In this document: positions 11,297-22,254 of the stretch, one piece after another
Layout: every line of letters starts with the position of its first letter
Numbering within the stretch: position 1 is the stretch's first letter
Source of the DNA: Selaginella moellendorffii
Taxonomy: Eukaryota > Streptophyta > Lycopodiopsida > Selaginellales > Selaginellaceae
Direction of reading: 5' to 3'
DNA length: 64,000 bases
NCBI RefSeq assembly: GCF_000143415.4
Contig: NW_003314418.1
Location: 180,271 to 244,270, forward strand
The notes under the pieces: generated by a model
The model's input: the letters and a program-made list of their open reading frames with translations, nothing else
The model's database searches: none
What the model was told of the DNA's origin: nothing
Program-made: the position numbers and the translations under genes

Positions 11297-11698
11297 CTAG
11301 CATCTCTTCCTAGCTACTTTTTGAGCAGCCCTCGCAGTCAGGAACTTTGCATCCCAATCCTTTGAGGAACACTTTTGCAACTGGAAAGACACATCGGGAC
11401 GTCCTTTGGACTTCAACGTAATATGACTTTGTCCAGCACCATAAATCCCTTTAATATATTTGTTAAAGAAATCCATACCAAACACCATCTGAAAATCTAG
11501 TATCTTCAACACTACCAAGTCCACTCTTTCTTTCCACTTGGATATTTTTATTAGAATATCACTCACAAATTTTCTGGCTACTTGCCCACCTTCTGCAAAC
11601 TGAAAGTGCATAGGCGACATTTGCTTAGCTTTCAATCCTAACAACTTAACTAAGTCTTCGGATATCAGACTGTGTGTAGCTCCCGTATTAATCATCAC
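11297..11698 (-). pseudogene. Chromovirus aspartic protease with Asp to Asn change
   Basis: MMINTGATHSLISEDLVKLLGL corresponds to the retroviral protease site usually written DSGATHSFIS. Here the catalytic Asp codon is Asn (NTG). FQMVFGMDFFNKY matches the downstream ILGMDFL box. The frame is 133 codons. With the catalytic Asp lost, the polyprotein could not be cleaved. Confidence 0.8.
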
Positions 11699-11704
11699 TC
11701 GGAT

Positions 11705-12672
11705 TCAATGTTCACGGACAAAGCCTACTAGATACACCAACGGATCAGTGTTTGTATTGACTGTGAGAAAAATTTGAGGAAAGCAACAAAAGTAACTCAC
11801 CCCTTCTTCCTCATACTCTACATTGACCAATTCGTTAACCCCTTCAGCTTCACCACCACCGTCTTCCCTCATGACATTAACATAAGACCTTATTTTATGC
11901 TTGTTGGGACATTCCGAGGACCTATGTCCTAACTCTCCACAATGGAAGCAATGACCCACACTACCTATTCCATTAGGAGTAGGTTTTGCAAGTTGCTGCT
12001 ACTTGTACCCACCAGGAGGAGGAATAGAGGGCCTAGGACCAAAAGAAGTTGCTGGTGGTCTCCAACCACCACCACCTTTGTTAACCATTGCTTGTGAGGC
12101 TCTAGGGCAAAACCTGCCTTCCACCCTCTGTTTCCGGTCACCTTATTTGTTCCTAGAATTTTTATTCTTATCCGAGTTACCAGCATATAGTTGCTGATAT
12201 TGTTCCATGAGTAAGTGACTAAAGGCAACTTGCTGCGCTGCCTCCTTACACTCCAAGTATGTCTTCGGCTTAAACTTCAAAATCTCATTGTAAGAAAGAG
12301 AAGTTAAACCCTCTAGAAAATAACTCCGAGCATCTTCGTCACTCATATTTGCAATCATAATGCACTTATGAGCAAACACATTAACGTAATGCATAAGATC
12401 CCCTCGTTGCTTTAACCGCCGCAGCTCTTTGTGAAGTCTTAGACCAAGATCATCCGGCAAGTATTCCTTATGGATACGAGACCGCATCTTGGTCCAACTT
12501 CTAGTCTGCTCTTTTTCAGCACACACCTGGCACCACCAAGTTTTGGCATGATTAGTGAGATTGCACGCACGCAACTTTTATACGATCATCTATATCTGCC
12601 ACTATGAAATAATTTTCCATATCTTAAACCTAGTCTTCCAAAACTTGATAGTCCCTCATGCCTCTGAAGTTG
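11705..12672 (-). pseudogene. Chromovirus gag, C-terminal part with zinc knuckle
   Basis: The retrotransposon gag domain reads NFRGMRDYQVLED and MENYFIV (about 12672-12600), W.....T.SWTKMRSRIHKEYLP, LRRLKQRGDLMHYVNVF and SYFLEGL. The CCHC knuckle CFHCGELGHRSSEC is at about 11948-11907. Several stops lie between 12575 and 12650 and at about 11960-12140. The piece continues across LARD1 into 20541-20955: the residues on both sides of the insertion (KPP then PNFRG) join in the same strand and order. Confidence 0.85.
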
Positions 12673-12677
12673 GGTGG

Positions 12678-13804
12678 TGTAAGCGACTAAATTTTCCATT
12701 CTACTTTAGTCACTTAACCACACCTCTGACCACTTGGAGGAGTCTCATTCACAACCTCCATAAGTCCAATCCAGGACTTGGGACTTGCTAGCCCCGAGAA
12801 TGGCATCCATGCCACTCAACATTTGCACTTGGTCCAAGTGCTCCACGTGTCCGATCCCATGACCGACACTCAAAGGTACCACCGACATAGCAGCCCGTTA
12901 CGCTAAGGCCATGCCCAATCACCTTTGCCACACTGGTAGTCCAATACCACTTGCATCACCGTCTTGGCTCTCCAAGACTAGGCAAACCATCCGTGAGTGG
13001 TCATCTCGGATCCACTCCTTAGCATCCTTAGGATGCCCACCGACAAAGGGAATAGCCTTCCCCAATATCCCTCTGTCAATCCCCACTAAGTCCCTTTCTA
13101 CCCCTAGCCGTGTTTGCCAACACTGCCACTGGATCGAGACCCACAGGCCCGACCACTAAGTCCCACGGTCCTCTGGGACTTCCTCACCACACGACTGTGT
13201 CCTTGGTCACTACCCCAGAGGACTGCTCCTCTTCCTTTCCATAGTCTGGGCCTTTGGGACAACATTTCGGAACACCATGGCCTTACGCGAGCCACCTGGG
13301 TACTCTCCCCTCGCCTTCTGCCCTTGGGTGCTCTAGCCATGGGCTTAGAGCGGGTTCCGTTGAGCCACACCAGGTATCCAAGTAGGTAGTGCCACCCACA
13401 CTTGGACTGGGAGCATCGGCCAATCGATCTCCCGGGGGAACTAGAGCCGGCTCTTGAACACTTCACCAAGCTACCCTGCTTGTCGGTCTGTGTTCACTCT
13501 AGTCTTGGACTTCCCAGTGGGCAGCTCATCACCCAACACTGGGTCCGGCCTTCCTGGGCCAAACTGGCCTTTCCTGGCCAAACTGGCTCCACTGCAGTCC
13601 TCCCCCTACTATACTTTTGGAGCTCACCAAACCCCCCAGGGTCTGGGAGACGAACGCTTTGGGCTTTCACCCTCTCAGACTCGAACTCAGACTCGGACTC
13701 GGACTCGGACTCGGACTCGGACTCGGACTCGGACTCGGACTCGGACTCGGACTCGGTCTCGGGCTCGGTCTCGGCCTCGGCCTCGGTCTCGTTCTCGGTC
13801 CCGA

Positions 13805-13842
<38 letters not shown>

Positions 13843-14550
13843 CCGGTCTCGGTCTCGAATTCGGACTGCATCTCGGACTCCATCTCGGACTCCATCTTGG
13901 GTCCATCTCGGACTCCATCTCGGGTCCATCTCGGACTCCATTTCGGGTCCATCTCGGACTCCATCTCGGGTCCATCTCGGACTCCATCTCGGACTCCATC
14001 TCGGACTCCATTTCGGGTCCATCTCGGGTCCACCTCAGACTCCATCTCAGACTCCATCTCAGACTCCATTTCGGGTCCATCTCAGGTCCACCTCGGACTC
14101 CATCTCGGACTCCATCTCGGGTCTATCTCGGGTCCACTTCGGACTCCATCTCGAACTCCATCTCGGGTCCATCTCGGGTCCACCTCGGACTCCATTTCGG
14201 CGTCCAACTCGGGTCCATCTCGGACTCCAACTCGAGTCCATCTCGAACTCCACTTCGGACTCCAACTCGAGTCCATCTCGGACTCCACTTCGGACTCCAA
14301 CTCGAGTCCATCTCGGACACTTCCATGTGTCATGTGTTGGTCCTTTTGGGTCCCTTTTTGGAGCCTCGCTTTTTGCTCGCTTCGTGCTCGTTCCTCGAGC
14401 ACTTCGTTGGGAGTTCCACTCCCGCTCTTGACTTTTCAAGTCGGAGCTTTTGGTCCAAACGTGTTACGCTCATTTGGCTCTCACTTCAGCCACTACCACG
14501 TGGCACCCTTTCCGGCTCCACTTTGGGGCCTAGAGATTTTGTGTCTCACA
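12678..14550 (-). repeat. LARD1 LTR (3' on the minus strand)
   Basis: 1873 bp, nearly identical to 18632-20540. Differences are point changes plus different lengths and order in the hexanucleotide and minisatellite stretches, indicating recent insertion with slippage in the arrays. GGGTGGTGGAGT precedes it on the minus strand as a candidate polypurine tract. Confidence 0.93.
13674..14318. repeat. Hexanucleotide array grading into a 12-bp minisatellite inside LARD1 LTR
   Basis: Starts as repeats of GGACTC (13686-13760), passes through GGTCTC and GGCCTC variants (to about 13860), then into mixed 12-bp units CTCCATCTCGGA and GTCCATCTCGGG to about 14318. The matching array in the other LTR is 19628-20290. 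The period of six or twelve contains no stop codon in several frames, which is why long Ser-Asp, Arg-Thr, Leu-Gly, Glu-Ser and similar frames appear on both strands; they are not genes. Confidence 0.95.
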
Positions 14551-17500
14551 ACTCCACCACCCATAGACGAAGTTCGATGTCCTCATTGAACGGTAAACCA
14601 TTTTGTAAAGTAACACTCGCATGTGTTACCATTTCCATCCTTGGCACCTAGCCAATATTTGTCAATGGTTTGACATTGAAGGCTTACCATGCCTTTTGCA
14701 TATGCCTCAATGGTTTGACACCAAAGGCTCACCATGCCTTGCCTATCCTCTAAGGAGGGTAGTCTCTCCAACTTAGAGACTGATTGGACCACATGTAGTG
14801 GTTCTCTCCTTTTATTGGTTTAGTTCTCGCTAAACCTCTTAGAGACCCTTCTCTAAGTCAATCCCACTACTCCTTCTCGAGTAGTCTCAATTTCCATCTA
14901 TTGAATTTTTGCACCTTGGAACTTTTACTCTTTTGACTTTTGGAAGTCAATTTCCTAGGTGTCTCCAACACCTTGCATTGCACAGATTGTGCAACTCCAC
15001 TTCCCTATCCTAGGAAGTTCATTACTTGAGGGCACCATCATCCTCTCTTCTATTTCGTGCCACCTTGGGCACTAAGTTCCATTTATCACACTTTGTGCTA
15101 GGGTTGTCTATCGCCCTATCATTTGGCTACCTTACCGCTTCCTCCCTTGGAGCTTCCACTTTCGCCAAATTGGAGCAATTCGGAATCCATCCTTGGAAAC
15201 ACACTTCCTTTCCCGCAATTTGTTAGCGTCCAACACATTAGTGTTCCTCGCCTAACTTTGTCACTTGGATTCCTTCCAAGGAATTCCACGGCCCTATCTT
15301 GGCCACTCATCTTTTGCTCCTATCCATTGATTGTTGCACCAAGCAACATCGAATCTCTACCTCCCTCCTTGAGGTGTTCTTTTGATTCCATAGCAAAGGC
15401 TCTGCTTTGCCAAGACTAGGGTGTTCACCCCTAGTAAGTCTCTTTTAGCATCTTCTGCTGTGGGCTCTATCCTCGGCCCAACTTTGTGACCCTCTCATGG
15501 GTCTCTTTAGAGACTACTTTCCTTGGACACACTGTGCCATCGCAATGACATAGCTCATTTCCCTAAGGTGTTTTTCCCACTTGGTCACCTTGACCAAGCC
15601 ACACCATCATCAATAGTTCAAATCAACACTTTGAACTAGGAAACTTATTCCTTAACCCAAACAAGGACCTTGTCCTTATTCAGCCACAAGATCACCTAGT
15701 GATCTCACCTCGGCACCTTAACAGGTTTGCCAATAGGTACTAGGTCTTCCAGACCTTTAACTTGTTAACTACGACCCCGGGGGCATCCCCCACACTTGGC
15801 GGTGCACCCAAGCCAGCCCTTCCGGCCAAAGGTCCATAGCAACTGAGATTAGGTGTCCCCATCTCACTCACCACGTCCTTGGTGCCACTTGCACCAAAGC
15901 GTTCAAGTTAGATATGCCGAGTTTTCACACTAAACAATCTAACCGTGCATCATGACTCCGAGGCATCCCTCGCTTGGCGGTGTGCCCAAACCAGTCTCCC
16001 CACTGAGAGTCCATGACCACCGAAATATGAGTGTCCTCATATTCCAAACCATCACCATACCCTAGTGATTTGGGATTCGAACCCAAGCTCCGTATATGCA
16101 TCTACGGACGGCATCACACAAGATGCCTGGCGTGACTCCCCACGCCGGTGCACCAACTTATTTTTAAAGCGCGCTACAGATCACAGCTTAGGAACCTAGT
16201 TCCCCCACACTGCCAAGTCCTCTCACTTGACATATCTGTGATCATGCATGGACTCCTCCATGCTTGGCCCCATGGGCCACCCTTTTTGAAGTTAGCACCT
16301 TCAACTAGGGTATTTGTTCCCCCCAACTTGCCAATCTCACTTAGCAAGTCATCCGGCCACCGTAACATGGTTCATGCATAAGCGTGGAAGTCCTTAACCA
16401 TCAACTTTCGTTCAAAGCCCTCTCTTTGAACACTCGGGAACTACTTCCCTAACCTTGACAGCCTTGCCTCATGGCAAGCTTCAAGACCACGCTTCTGCTG
16501 CGCCACTCTGATTTTGCGCGTTCTATGAACCATTTACACTTGGCCTTTCTAGGTACTAAGTTACCTAGAATCGTCTTTGGGAACCTTGAAGGAACTCTGT
16601 CCCTTAGCTTGCTAAGGCCTCCCTTTTTGCAAGCTTTCCAATTGCCACATAGTCTAACATGGACAATTCCATATTTTAGACTCTCCATGGCATCACGGTT
16701 GCTAGCAACAACATCCTCGAGCACCCTCTTGATTCTCCACTCCCAACTTGCATAACCACTGTGGGATATGCCCTTTGATTTCTATGGTTCAGTTCCATCC
16801 CAATATTACTTGCCTTTTGGCTCCATATGTTTCCTTTGGTTATTCTCCTCCAGACCAGGAGGATAGCTTTGCACTTTCTATCATGCCTTAGCAAGTATTC
16901 TTAGGGATGAACCTACCCAATAGCCCAAGGAGTGGTTCCTCAATCCGGGTATGCTCACCTTATAATCCCACACACTGGGATTACATTGTTGCTTCTAGGC
17001 CTTTACATACCCATCACTAGCCTTGCCAAAATTCCATTTTTGGCTTTGTCCAACTCGGGTAGACAGTCCTCTCTTGTCTTCGCAACCTTGGACATTTGGA
17101 TAGCACCTTCTATCCATCATTCGCTAGGGACTTAGTCCCTTGGGCTTTATCCATTGCCCTCGCGACATCAAACACCACCTTCTGGTGTTCTAGAGTGTTC
17201 GGGTGTCCCAATGATGGCTTTCTTGACAATGAGTATTTCCTTTTATGACATTGACTTACTATATCGCAACACAAGCAACTTATCCCCCGTAAGGGTATAT
17301 CTAACTTCCTTATGCCATTAAGAAGTCTTGGGTAGCTACCTTCTACCCATTTAACCAATTATCTTGCGCCTCTTGCTTAGTTGCCCCATAATTGTCAAGT
17401 CCTACAACTCATTGCTTGGTGCTTCCACACCTCCATCATTATCCGGGTCACCACACTCTAACCGCATGCCTTCCAGCTTAGGCTATGCCATTCCCATTTC

Positions 17501-18616
17501 CATTGGGATTCCTTTGGACGGGGTTCTCATGAACCCGCCAACTTGACCTCAAGGCAGCACGCCTTGGCACCTTCGGTGTCTCCACACTATCGGCTTCACG
17601 AGCTTACCCCTATGACACTTCTTCTTTGTGTCTAAGTCTTTGCCAAGACCAATACCGCTCTTTTTCATACCAACCATCTGTTAGCACTGCACCATAGAGG
17701 TCACACACAACTTTGTGTCAAAGTTGTTTTCTTTTTGGGAACACCTTTCCCACGACTTTAGCATGGCACATTTTGCCATCAATGAGATACCCTCTGTTCT
17801 CATCCTTGGATCCTATGATCCCCCCCATCCTTCGTGGGGTACAACACACCTCAATCCAAATGCTTCCATCAGTCCTAATAGGACCATCCCTTGACTCTAC
17901 TTGAGTCATCCAGCAGTTTTGGACTTGGTTAATCCACAGACCCTTAAGGTCCTACTTGTGAGGCACTAGCTCACTGGAATACACTTCTGGCATTCCTGTC
18001 CTACTCAAAAGGACTATTTTCACAAGTGTTACTCCGACACTTGATTTTGTTCTCCGGGGGCAACTTTTGCCCCTTAGGACTACTTGTCCATGCGATGAGA
18101 ATACCACTCATCTCTAAGTACACCCCCCAACTCCTTGGGTTGTTCCAGCATTTATTAAAGGTAGCCCCGGCTACCATTTCAAGGACTTGAGTCCTCTTCC
18201 GTATTTGACCTCCTACGGTCATTACCTCTAGTCTCACATTTATGAGTACCAACCTCAACTATATGAGGATAATCTTGTGACTCCTTTATTGTTTTGGAGT
18301 CTCTATCTTTCCCGTGATCCCAACTTTAGTTGTTTACCACAACAACCTTAGCCAATTTGCTGAGACAAATGCTCATTCGGATCACATCCTCAACTCAATG
18401 AGGAAAACCTTGCACTGTTCCCAAGATCCCAAAGTCGTTCCACTATTGGCCCTTTTCTATCCACCACCTCGTCTACAAGTTCACACATGAACTGTAATGG
18501 AGAGCCATGTCTTCCCGACTTGCTACTCCTCAAGGATAGGCCCACTCCTCGGACCTTCCGATGCCAACACTAGTGGTGATATACTTGAGCACCAATAAAA
18601 GTCGGACTAAGGAACA
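14551..18616 (-). other. LARD1 interior: dense string of short perfect hairpins
   Basis: No coding domain on either strand. The region is filled with short inverted repeats one after another. Hand-checked examples: AGTCTCT 14761-14767 with 14775-14781; GGTTTAG 14817-14823 with 14830-14836; CTTAGAGA 14838-14845 with 14850-14857; CTTGGTCA 15580-15587 with 15591-15598; TAGTTCAAA 15614-15622 with 15630-15638; AATATGAG 16024-16031 with 16036-16043; GTTCAAAG 16410-16417 with 16424-16431; TTCTAGGTA 16547-16555 with 16562-16570; ACAACTTT 17707-17714 with 17720-17727; GGGGCAA 18057-18063 with 18067-18073. Loops are mostly 3-8 nt. RNA of this region would be strongly folded. Role unknown. Confidence 0.85.
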
Positions 18617-18628
18617 GCTCCGATACCA
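18617..18628 (-). promoter_or_regulatory. LARD1 primer-binding site
   Basis: On the minus strand TGGTATCGGAGC lies three bases after the end of the 5' LTR. This is the usual plant LTR-retrotransposon primer site for initiator tRNA-Met (TGGTATCAGAGC) with one change. Confidence 0.9.
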
Positions 18629-18631
18629 AAT

Positions 18632-19770
18632 TGTAAGGGACTAAATTTTCCATTCTACTTTAGTCACTTAACCACACCTCTGACCACTTGGAGGAGTCTC
18701 ATTCACAACCTCCATAAGTCCAATCCAGGACTTGGGACTTGCTAGCCCCGAGAATGGCATCCATGCCACTCAACATTTGCACTTGGTCCAAGTGCTCCAC
18801 GTGTCCGATCCCATGACCGACACTCAAAGGTACCACCGACATAGCAGCCCGTTACGCTAAGGCCATGCCCAATCACCTTTGCCACACTGGTAGTCCAATA
18901 CCACTTGCATCACCGTCTTGGCTATCCAAGACTAGGCAAACCATCCGTGAGTGGTCATCTCGGATCCACTCCTTAGCATCCTTAGGATGCCCACCGACAA
19001 AGGGAATAGCCTTCCCCAATATCCCTCTGTCAATCCCCACTAAGTCCCTTTCTGCCCCTAGCCGTGTTTGCCAACACTGCCACTGGATCGAGACCCACAG
19101 GCCCGACCACTAAGTCCCACGGTCCTCTGAGACTTCCTCACCACACGACTGTGTCCTTGGTCACTACCCCAGAGGACTGCTCCTCTTCCTTTCCACAGTC
19201 TGGGCCTTTGGGACAACATTTCGGAACACCGTGGCCTTACGCGAGCCACCTGGGTACTCTCCCCTCGCCTTCTGCCCTTGGGTGCTCTAGCCATGGGCTT
19301 AGAGCGGGTTCCGTTGAGCCACACCAGGTATCCAAGTAGGTAGTGCCACCCACACTTGGACTGGGAGCATCGGCCAATCGATCTCCCGGGGGAACTAGAG
19401 CCGGCTCTTGAACACTTCACCAAGCTACCCTGCTTGTCGGTCTGTGTTCACTCTAGTCTTGGACTTCCCAGTGGGCAGCTCATCACCCAACACTGGGTCC
19501 GGCCTTCCTGGGCCAAACTGGCCTTTCCTGGCCAAACTGGCTCCACTGCAGTCCTCCCCCTACTATACTTTTGGAGCTCACCAAACCCCCCAGGGTCTGG
19601 GAGACGAACGCTTTGGGCTTTCACCCTCTCAGACTCGAACTCAGACTCGGACTCGGACTCGGACTCGGACTCGGACTCGGACTCGGACTCGGACTCGGAC
19701 TCGGACTCGGACTCGGACTCGGGCTCGGGCTCGGTCTCGGCCTCGGCCTCGGTCTCGTTCTCGGTCCCGA

Positions 19771-19808
<38 letters not shown>

Positions 19809-20540
19809 CCGGTCTCGGTCTCGACTTCGGACTCCATCTCAGACTCCATCTCGGACTCCATCTTGGGTCCATCTCGGACTCCATCTCGGGTCCATCTCGG
19901 ACTCCATTTCGGGTCCATCTCAGACTCCATCTCGGGTCCATCTTGGACTCCATCTCGGACTCCATCTCGGACTCCATTTCGGGTCCATCTCAGGTCCACC
20001 TCAGACTCCACCTCGGACTCCATCTCGGGTCTATCTCGGGTCCACTTCGGACTCCATCTCGAACTCCATCTCGGGTCCATCTTGGGTCCACCTCGGACTC
20101 CATCTCGGACTCCATCTCGGGTCCATCTCGGGTCCACCTCGGACTCCATCTCGGACTCCATCTCGGACTCCATTTCGGACTCCAACTCGGGTCCATCTCG
20201 GACTCCACTTCGGACTCCAACTCGGGTCCATCTCGAACTCCACTTCGGACTTCAACTCGAGTCCATCTCGGACTCCACTTCGGACTCCAACTCGAGTCCA
20301 TCTCGGACACTTCCACGTGTCATGTGTTGGTCCTTTTGGGTCCCTTTTTGGAGCCTCGCTTTTTGCTCGCTTCATGCTCGTTCCTCGAGCACTTCGTTGG
20401 GAGTTCCACTCCCGCTCTTGACTTTTCAAGTCGGAGCTTTTGGTCCAAACGTGTTACGCTCGTTTGGCTCTCGCTTCAGCCACTACCACGTGGCACCCTT
20501 TCCGGCTCCACTTTGGGGTCTAGGGATTTTGTGTCTCACA
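18632..20540 (-). repeat. LARD1 LTR (5' on the minus strand)
   Basis: 1909 bp, TGTGAGAC ... CCCTTACA on the minus strand, near-identical partner of 12678-14550 and longer by 36 bp, with a longer hexanucleotide run (GGACTC family at 19640-19722). Contains the block shared with other LTR families at about 19555-19628. Confidence 0.93.
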
Positions 20541-20955
20541 GGTGGTTTCGGAGGCTTGAACTTTGAAATTTGTGCAACCAAAGGTGGTTGCAGAACTTCA
20601 TCGTCCTCAGAATTTGAAGAGGACTCTGGTTGCTTAGGTTTAGCTGGTTTAGCTGCCTCAGCTTCTTTCTTCCTCTTTTTGTTCTCCTTCAATTTGCGAA
20701 TCTCCTTTCACAAATTCTCGATCTCGACTTCCTGAGCAGTACATTGCAGTGCCGCAGCATCTGGCTCTTCCTCTTCTGACTCGACCTCAGCCTCTTCCGC
20801 AGCATCTCTAGCAAGAGTTTCCTCCTCTCGATTCGCCCATCTAGAGGTTTCAGCGTCATCAGCACAGTTGCTTTTCACCATCCCGCTAGCTGCATGCATG
20901 CCTCTATTAGTAACTAAACATGCATACAACATTCTTAGCGAATGGTGCAATCCAG
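20541..20955 (-). pseudogene. Chromovirus gag, N-terminal part
   Basis: Minus-strand frames 20950-20708 and on to 20541 give an acidic stretch (EEAEVESEEEEPDAAAL), a coiled-coil-like basic stretch (KEIRKLKENKKRKKEAE) and a Pro-rich end (FKPPKPP) that runs into the LARD1 target site and resumes at 12672. One TGA at about 20706 interrupts it, probably from CGA. Acidic and coiled N-termini before the gag fold are common in chromoviruses. Confidence 0.7.
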
Positions 20956-21060
20956 CTCATCCTACACAGGTTGCTTTGGATCTATTAAAAATTTCTCTAT
21001 ATATGCAACTTAAGTCAGAAAATCCGACAAAAGTTGGATAGAAATCGCTGAGACAATTCC

Positions 21061-21070
21061 TTTGATACCA
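21061..21070 (-). promoter_or_regulatory. Chromovirus primer-binding site
   Basis: TGGTATCAAA on the minus strand, two bases after the LTR end GCGCTACA. Matches the initiator tRNA-Met primer-site pattern and is the same as in LARD2 (30151-30162). Confidence 0.8.
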
Positions 21071-21072
21071 AA

Positions 21073-21991
21073 TGTAGCGCACATGAATTTGGAGCTGAAC
21101 TCCAAGCCCATTGCACTACAAAACGAGGGTCTGGTACAATCCCACAAGCACCAGCTCCTCGTATCCAGCACCTACATGCAAAATGATGTTAGACGAAGTC
21201 TGGCACAATTTTGGCATACCGGTGGCCTAACATGAGGAGGAGGGTACCCCACCGACTAGAGCAACATGGAGCTTGGGCTTAGATCTAAGCCAAACGTAGA
21301 ACAAGGAGCAACACAGCTTAGCGGAAGCTAAACTAATGTCTTAGGTGGTCAGACATGCATTCTAACCACTATCCCTACTATACATTAGGAACCCCCCAAC
21401 ACCCCCCCCCTCCCCTTGAGAAACACACACTTTGGGCTTTCACCCTAAGCCTCCCTTAGTACTAGGAGTTAGTCTTTGGGACAAGCTCAAAACTTACTAA
21501 ATATGGAATGGCTTTAGATTGCGAATTTGGATATGGGATGAACACCATCGTGTTCAGGTTGATCTTTACATTCTGTAGATATGCTAAATGAGCGAATCTA
21601 GACACTTTCTATAAATAACACTTAGGACCAAAATGAGACTAACACAAAGGGCGTAATAGCGAGGGTGTTTGGCAGACACGGTAAGCTATCATCTAGCGAT
21701 ATTGAGGGACTAGTCTCAATACGCAAGGGTTCTTGCCAAGCCAGTGCAAGACAGAGCAAAAGAGAACTAACAAGCTAGGCCAAGTATGCTTAGCTAAATA
21801 GACACTTAGAAATTCCTTCCTTATGCTCATTCGGCCAAGTACAGATGCTAAGTCTAGTTAACACTTAGACAAAAGGGGTTAATAAAGGGAATCAGTAGTA
21901 CCGACCTTCTACTATCATGGCAATAAGGAAAGAGTGCCCATAAGGACTGGCCGACAAGTATCTTTCAATACCCGAAGTCACATTTGCAACA
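21073..21991 (-). repeat. Chromovirus LTR (5' side), variant end
   Basis: Minus-strand ends TGTTGCAAATGTGAC and GTGCGCTACA, 919 bp. It aligns with 6611-7751 over most of its length, but the part between TGCATG and GCGCTACA (about 21080-21180) is replaced by an unrelated, shorter sequence lacking the 11-bp hairpin. This mismatch between the two LTRs of one element points to recombination or LTR subtype exchange. Confidence 0.75.
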
Positions 21992-22254
21992 CTCTCGGGT
22001 ATCGCATCAAACACCGCCTTGCTCGATCCAATCCGCCTGCAATTGCCCAACTCCTTGACCATCACAGTGGAGGAAACTATGTCCCGCACCACCATCCAAT
22101 CGAACACTGCCTTGGCCTCGTCTAGATGCCCACTCTTGGCATATGCACTCGCAAGCACTGTCCACGACACGATGTTCTTGGCTGGCAATGCATCAAAGAT
22201 CCTTCTCGATTCCTCCAAATGCCCACACCGCGCGTAGACAATCAGTGTTTCCAT
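21992..22254 (-). pseudogene. PPR gene fragment fused to an LTR
   Basis: Minus-strand frame begins METLIVYARCGHLEESRRIFDALPAKNIVSW in pieces typical of plant PLS-class PPR motifs (YARCGHLEESRRIFDALP, YAKSGHLDEAKAVFDWM, SSKAVFDAIPES). It runs without a stop into the LTR (VANVTSGIERYLSA is LTR sequence). Upstream of 22254 the PPR similarity stops. It is a truncated gene piece of about 85 codons at an element junction, distinct in sequence from the palindrome PPR genes. Confidence 0.75.

Larger units (their letters stand above)
12678..20540 (-). mobile_element. LARD1: non-autonomous LTR retrotransposon without coding capacity
   Basis: 7863 bp bounded by two direct LTRs (12678-14550 and 18632-20540), with TGT...ACA ends and a perfect 5-bp target duplication GGTGG (12673-12677 and 20541-20545). 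The primer-binding site next to the right LTR sets the minus orientation. The interior has no gag, RT or integrase on either strand, so it fits the LARD class, which depends on enzymes from another element. It inserted in the gag of the chromovirus and is therefore younger than it. Confidence 0.93.
6611..21991 (-). mobile_element. Chromovirus-type Ty3/Gypsy element carrying a nested LTR element
   Basis: Read on the minus strand: LTR 21991-21073, primer-binding site, gag 20955-20541 continued at 12672-11960, zinc knuckle, protease, RT, RNase H, integrase, chromodomain, 3' leader, LTR 7751-6611. The chromodomain after integrase defines a chromovirus. The gag is interrupted by LARD1 (12678-20540). 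The two LTRs differ in their R/U5-side ends and the outer flanks (CTGGG left, CTCTC right) do not form a target duplication, so the ends probably come from recombination between related elements. All domains carry inactivating changes. Confidence 0.8.

Noticed and set aside
13674-13760. Telomere-like or CRISPR-like array
   Set aside because: The unit GGACTC is not a plant telomere repeat, and there are no spacers between units.
13402-14651. Long Ser-Asp, Arg-Thr, Leu-Gly and Glu-Ser reading frames on both strands (also 19356-20735)
   Set aside because: They come from a stop-free 6-bp and 12-bp tandem array inside an LTR; five or six frames are open at once, which no real gene shows.
14551-18616. 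tRNA or structured RNA genes among the many hairpins
   Set aside because: No cloverleaf, no internal A or B box pair and no conserved ncRNA motif was found; stems are short and serial.
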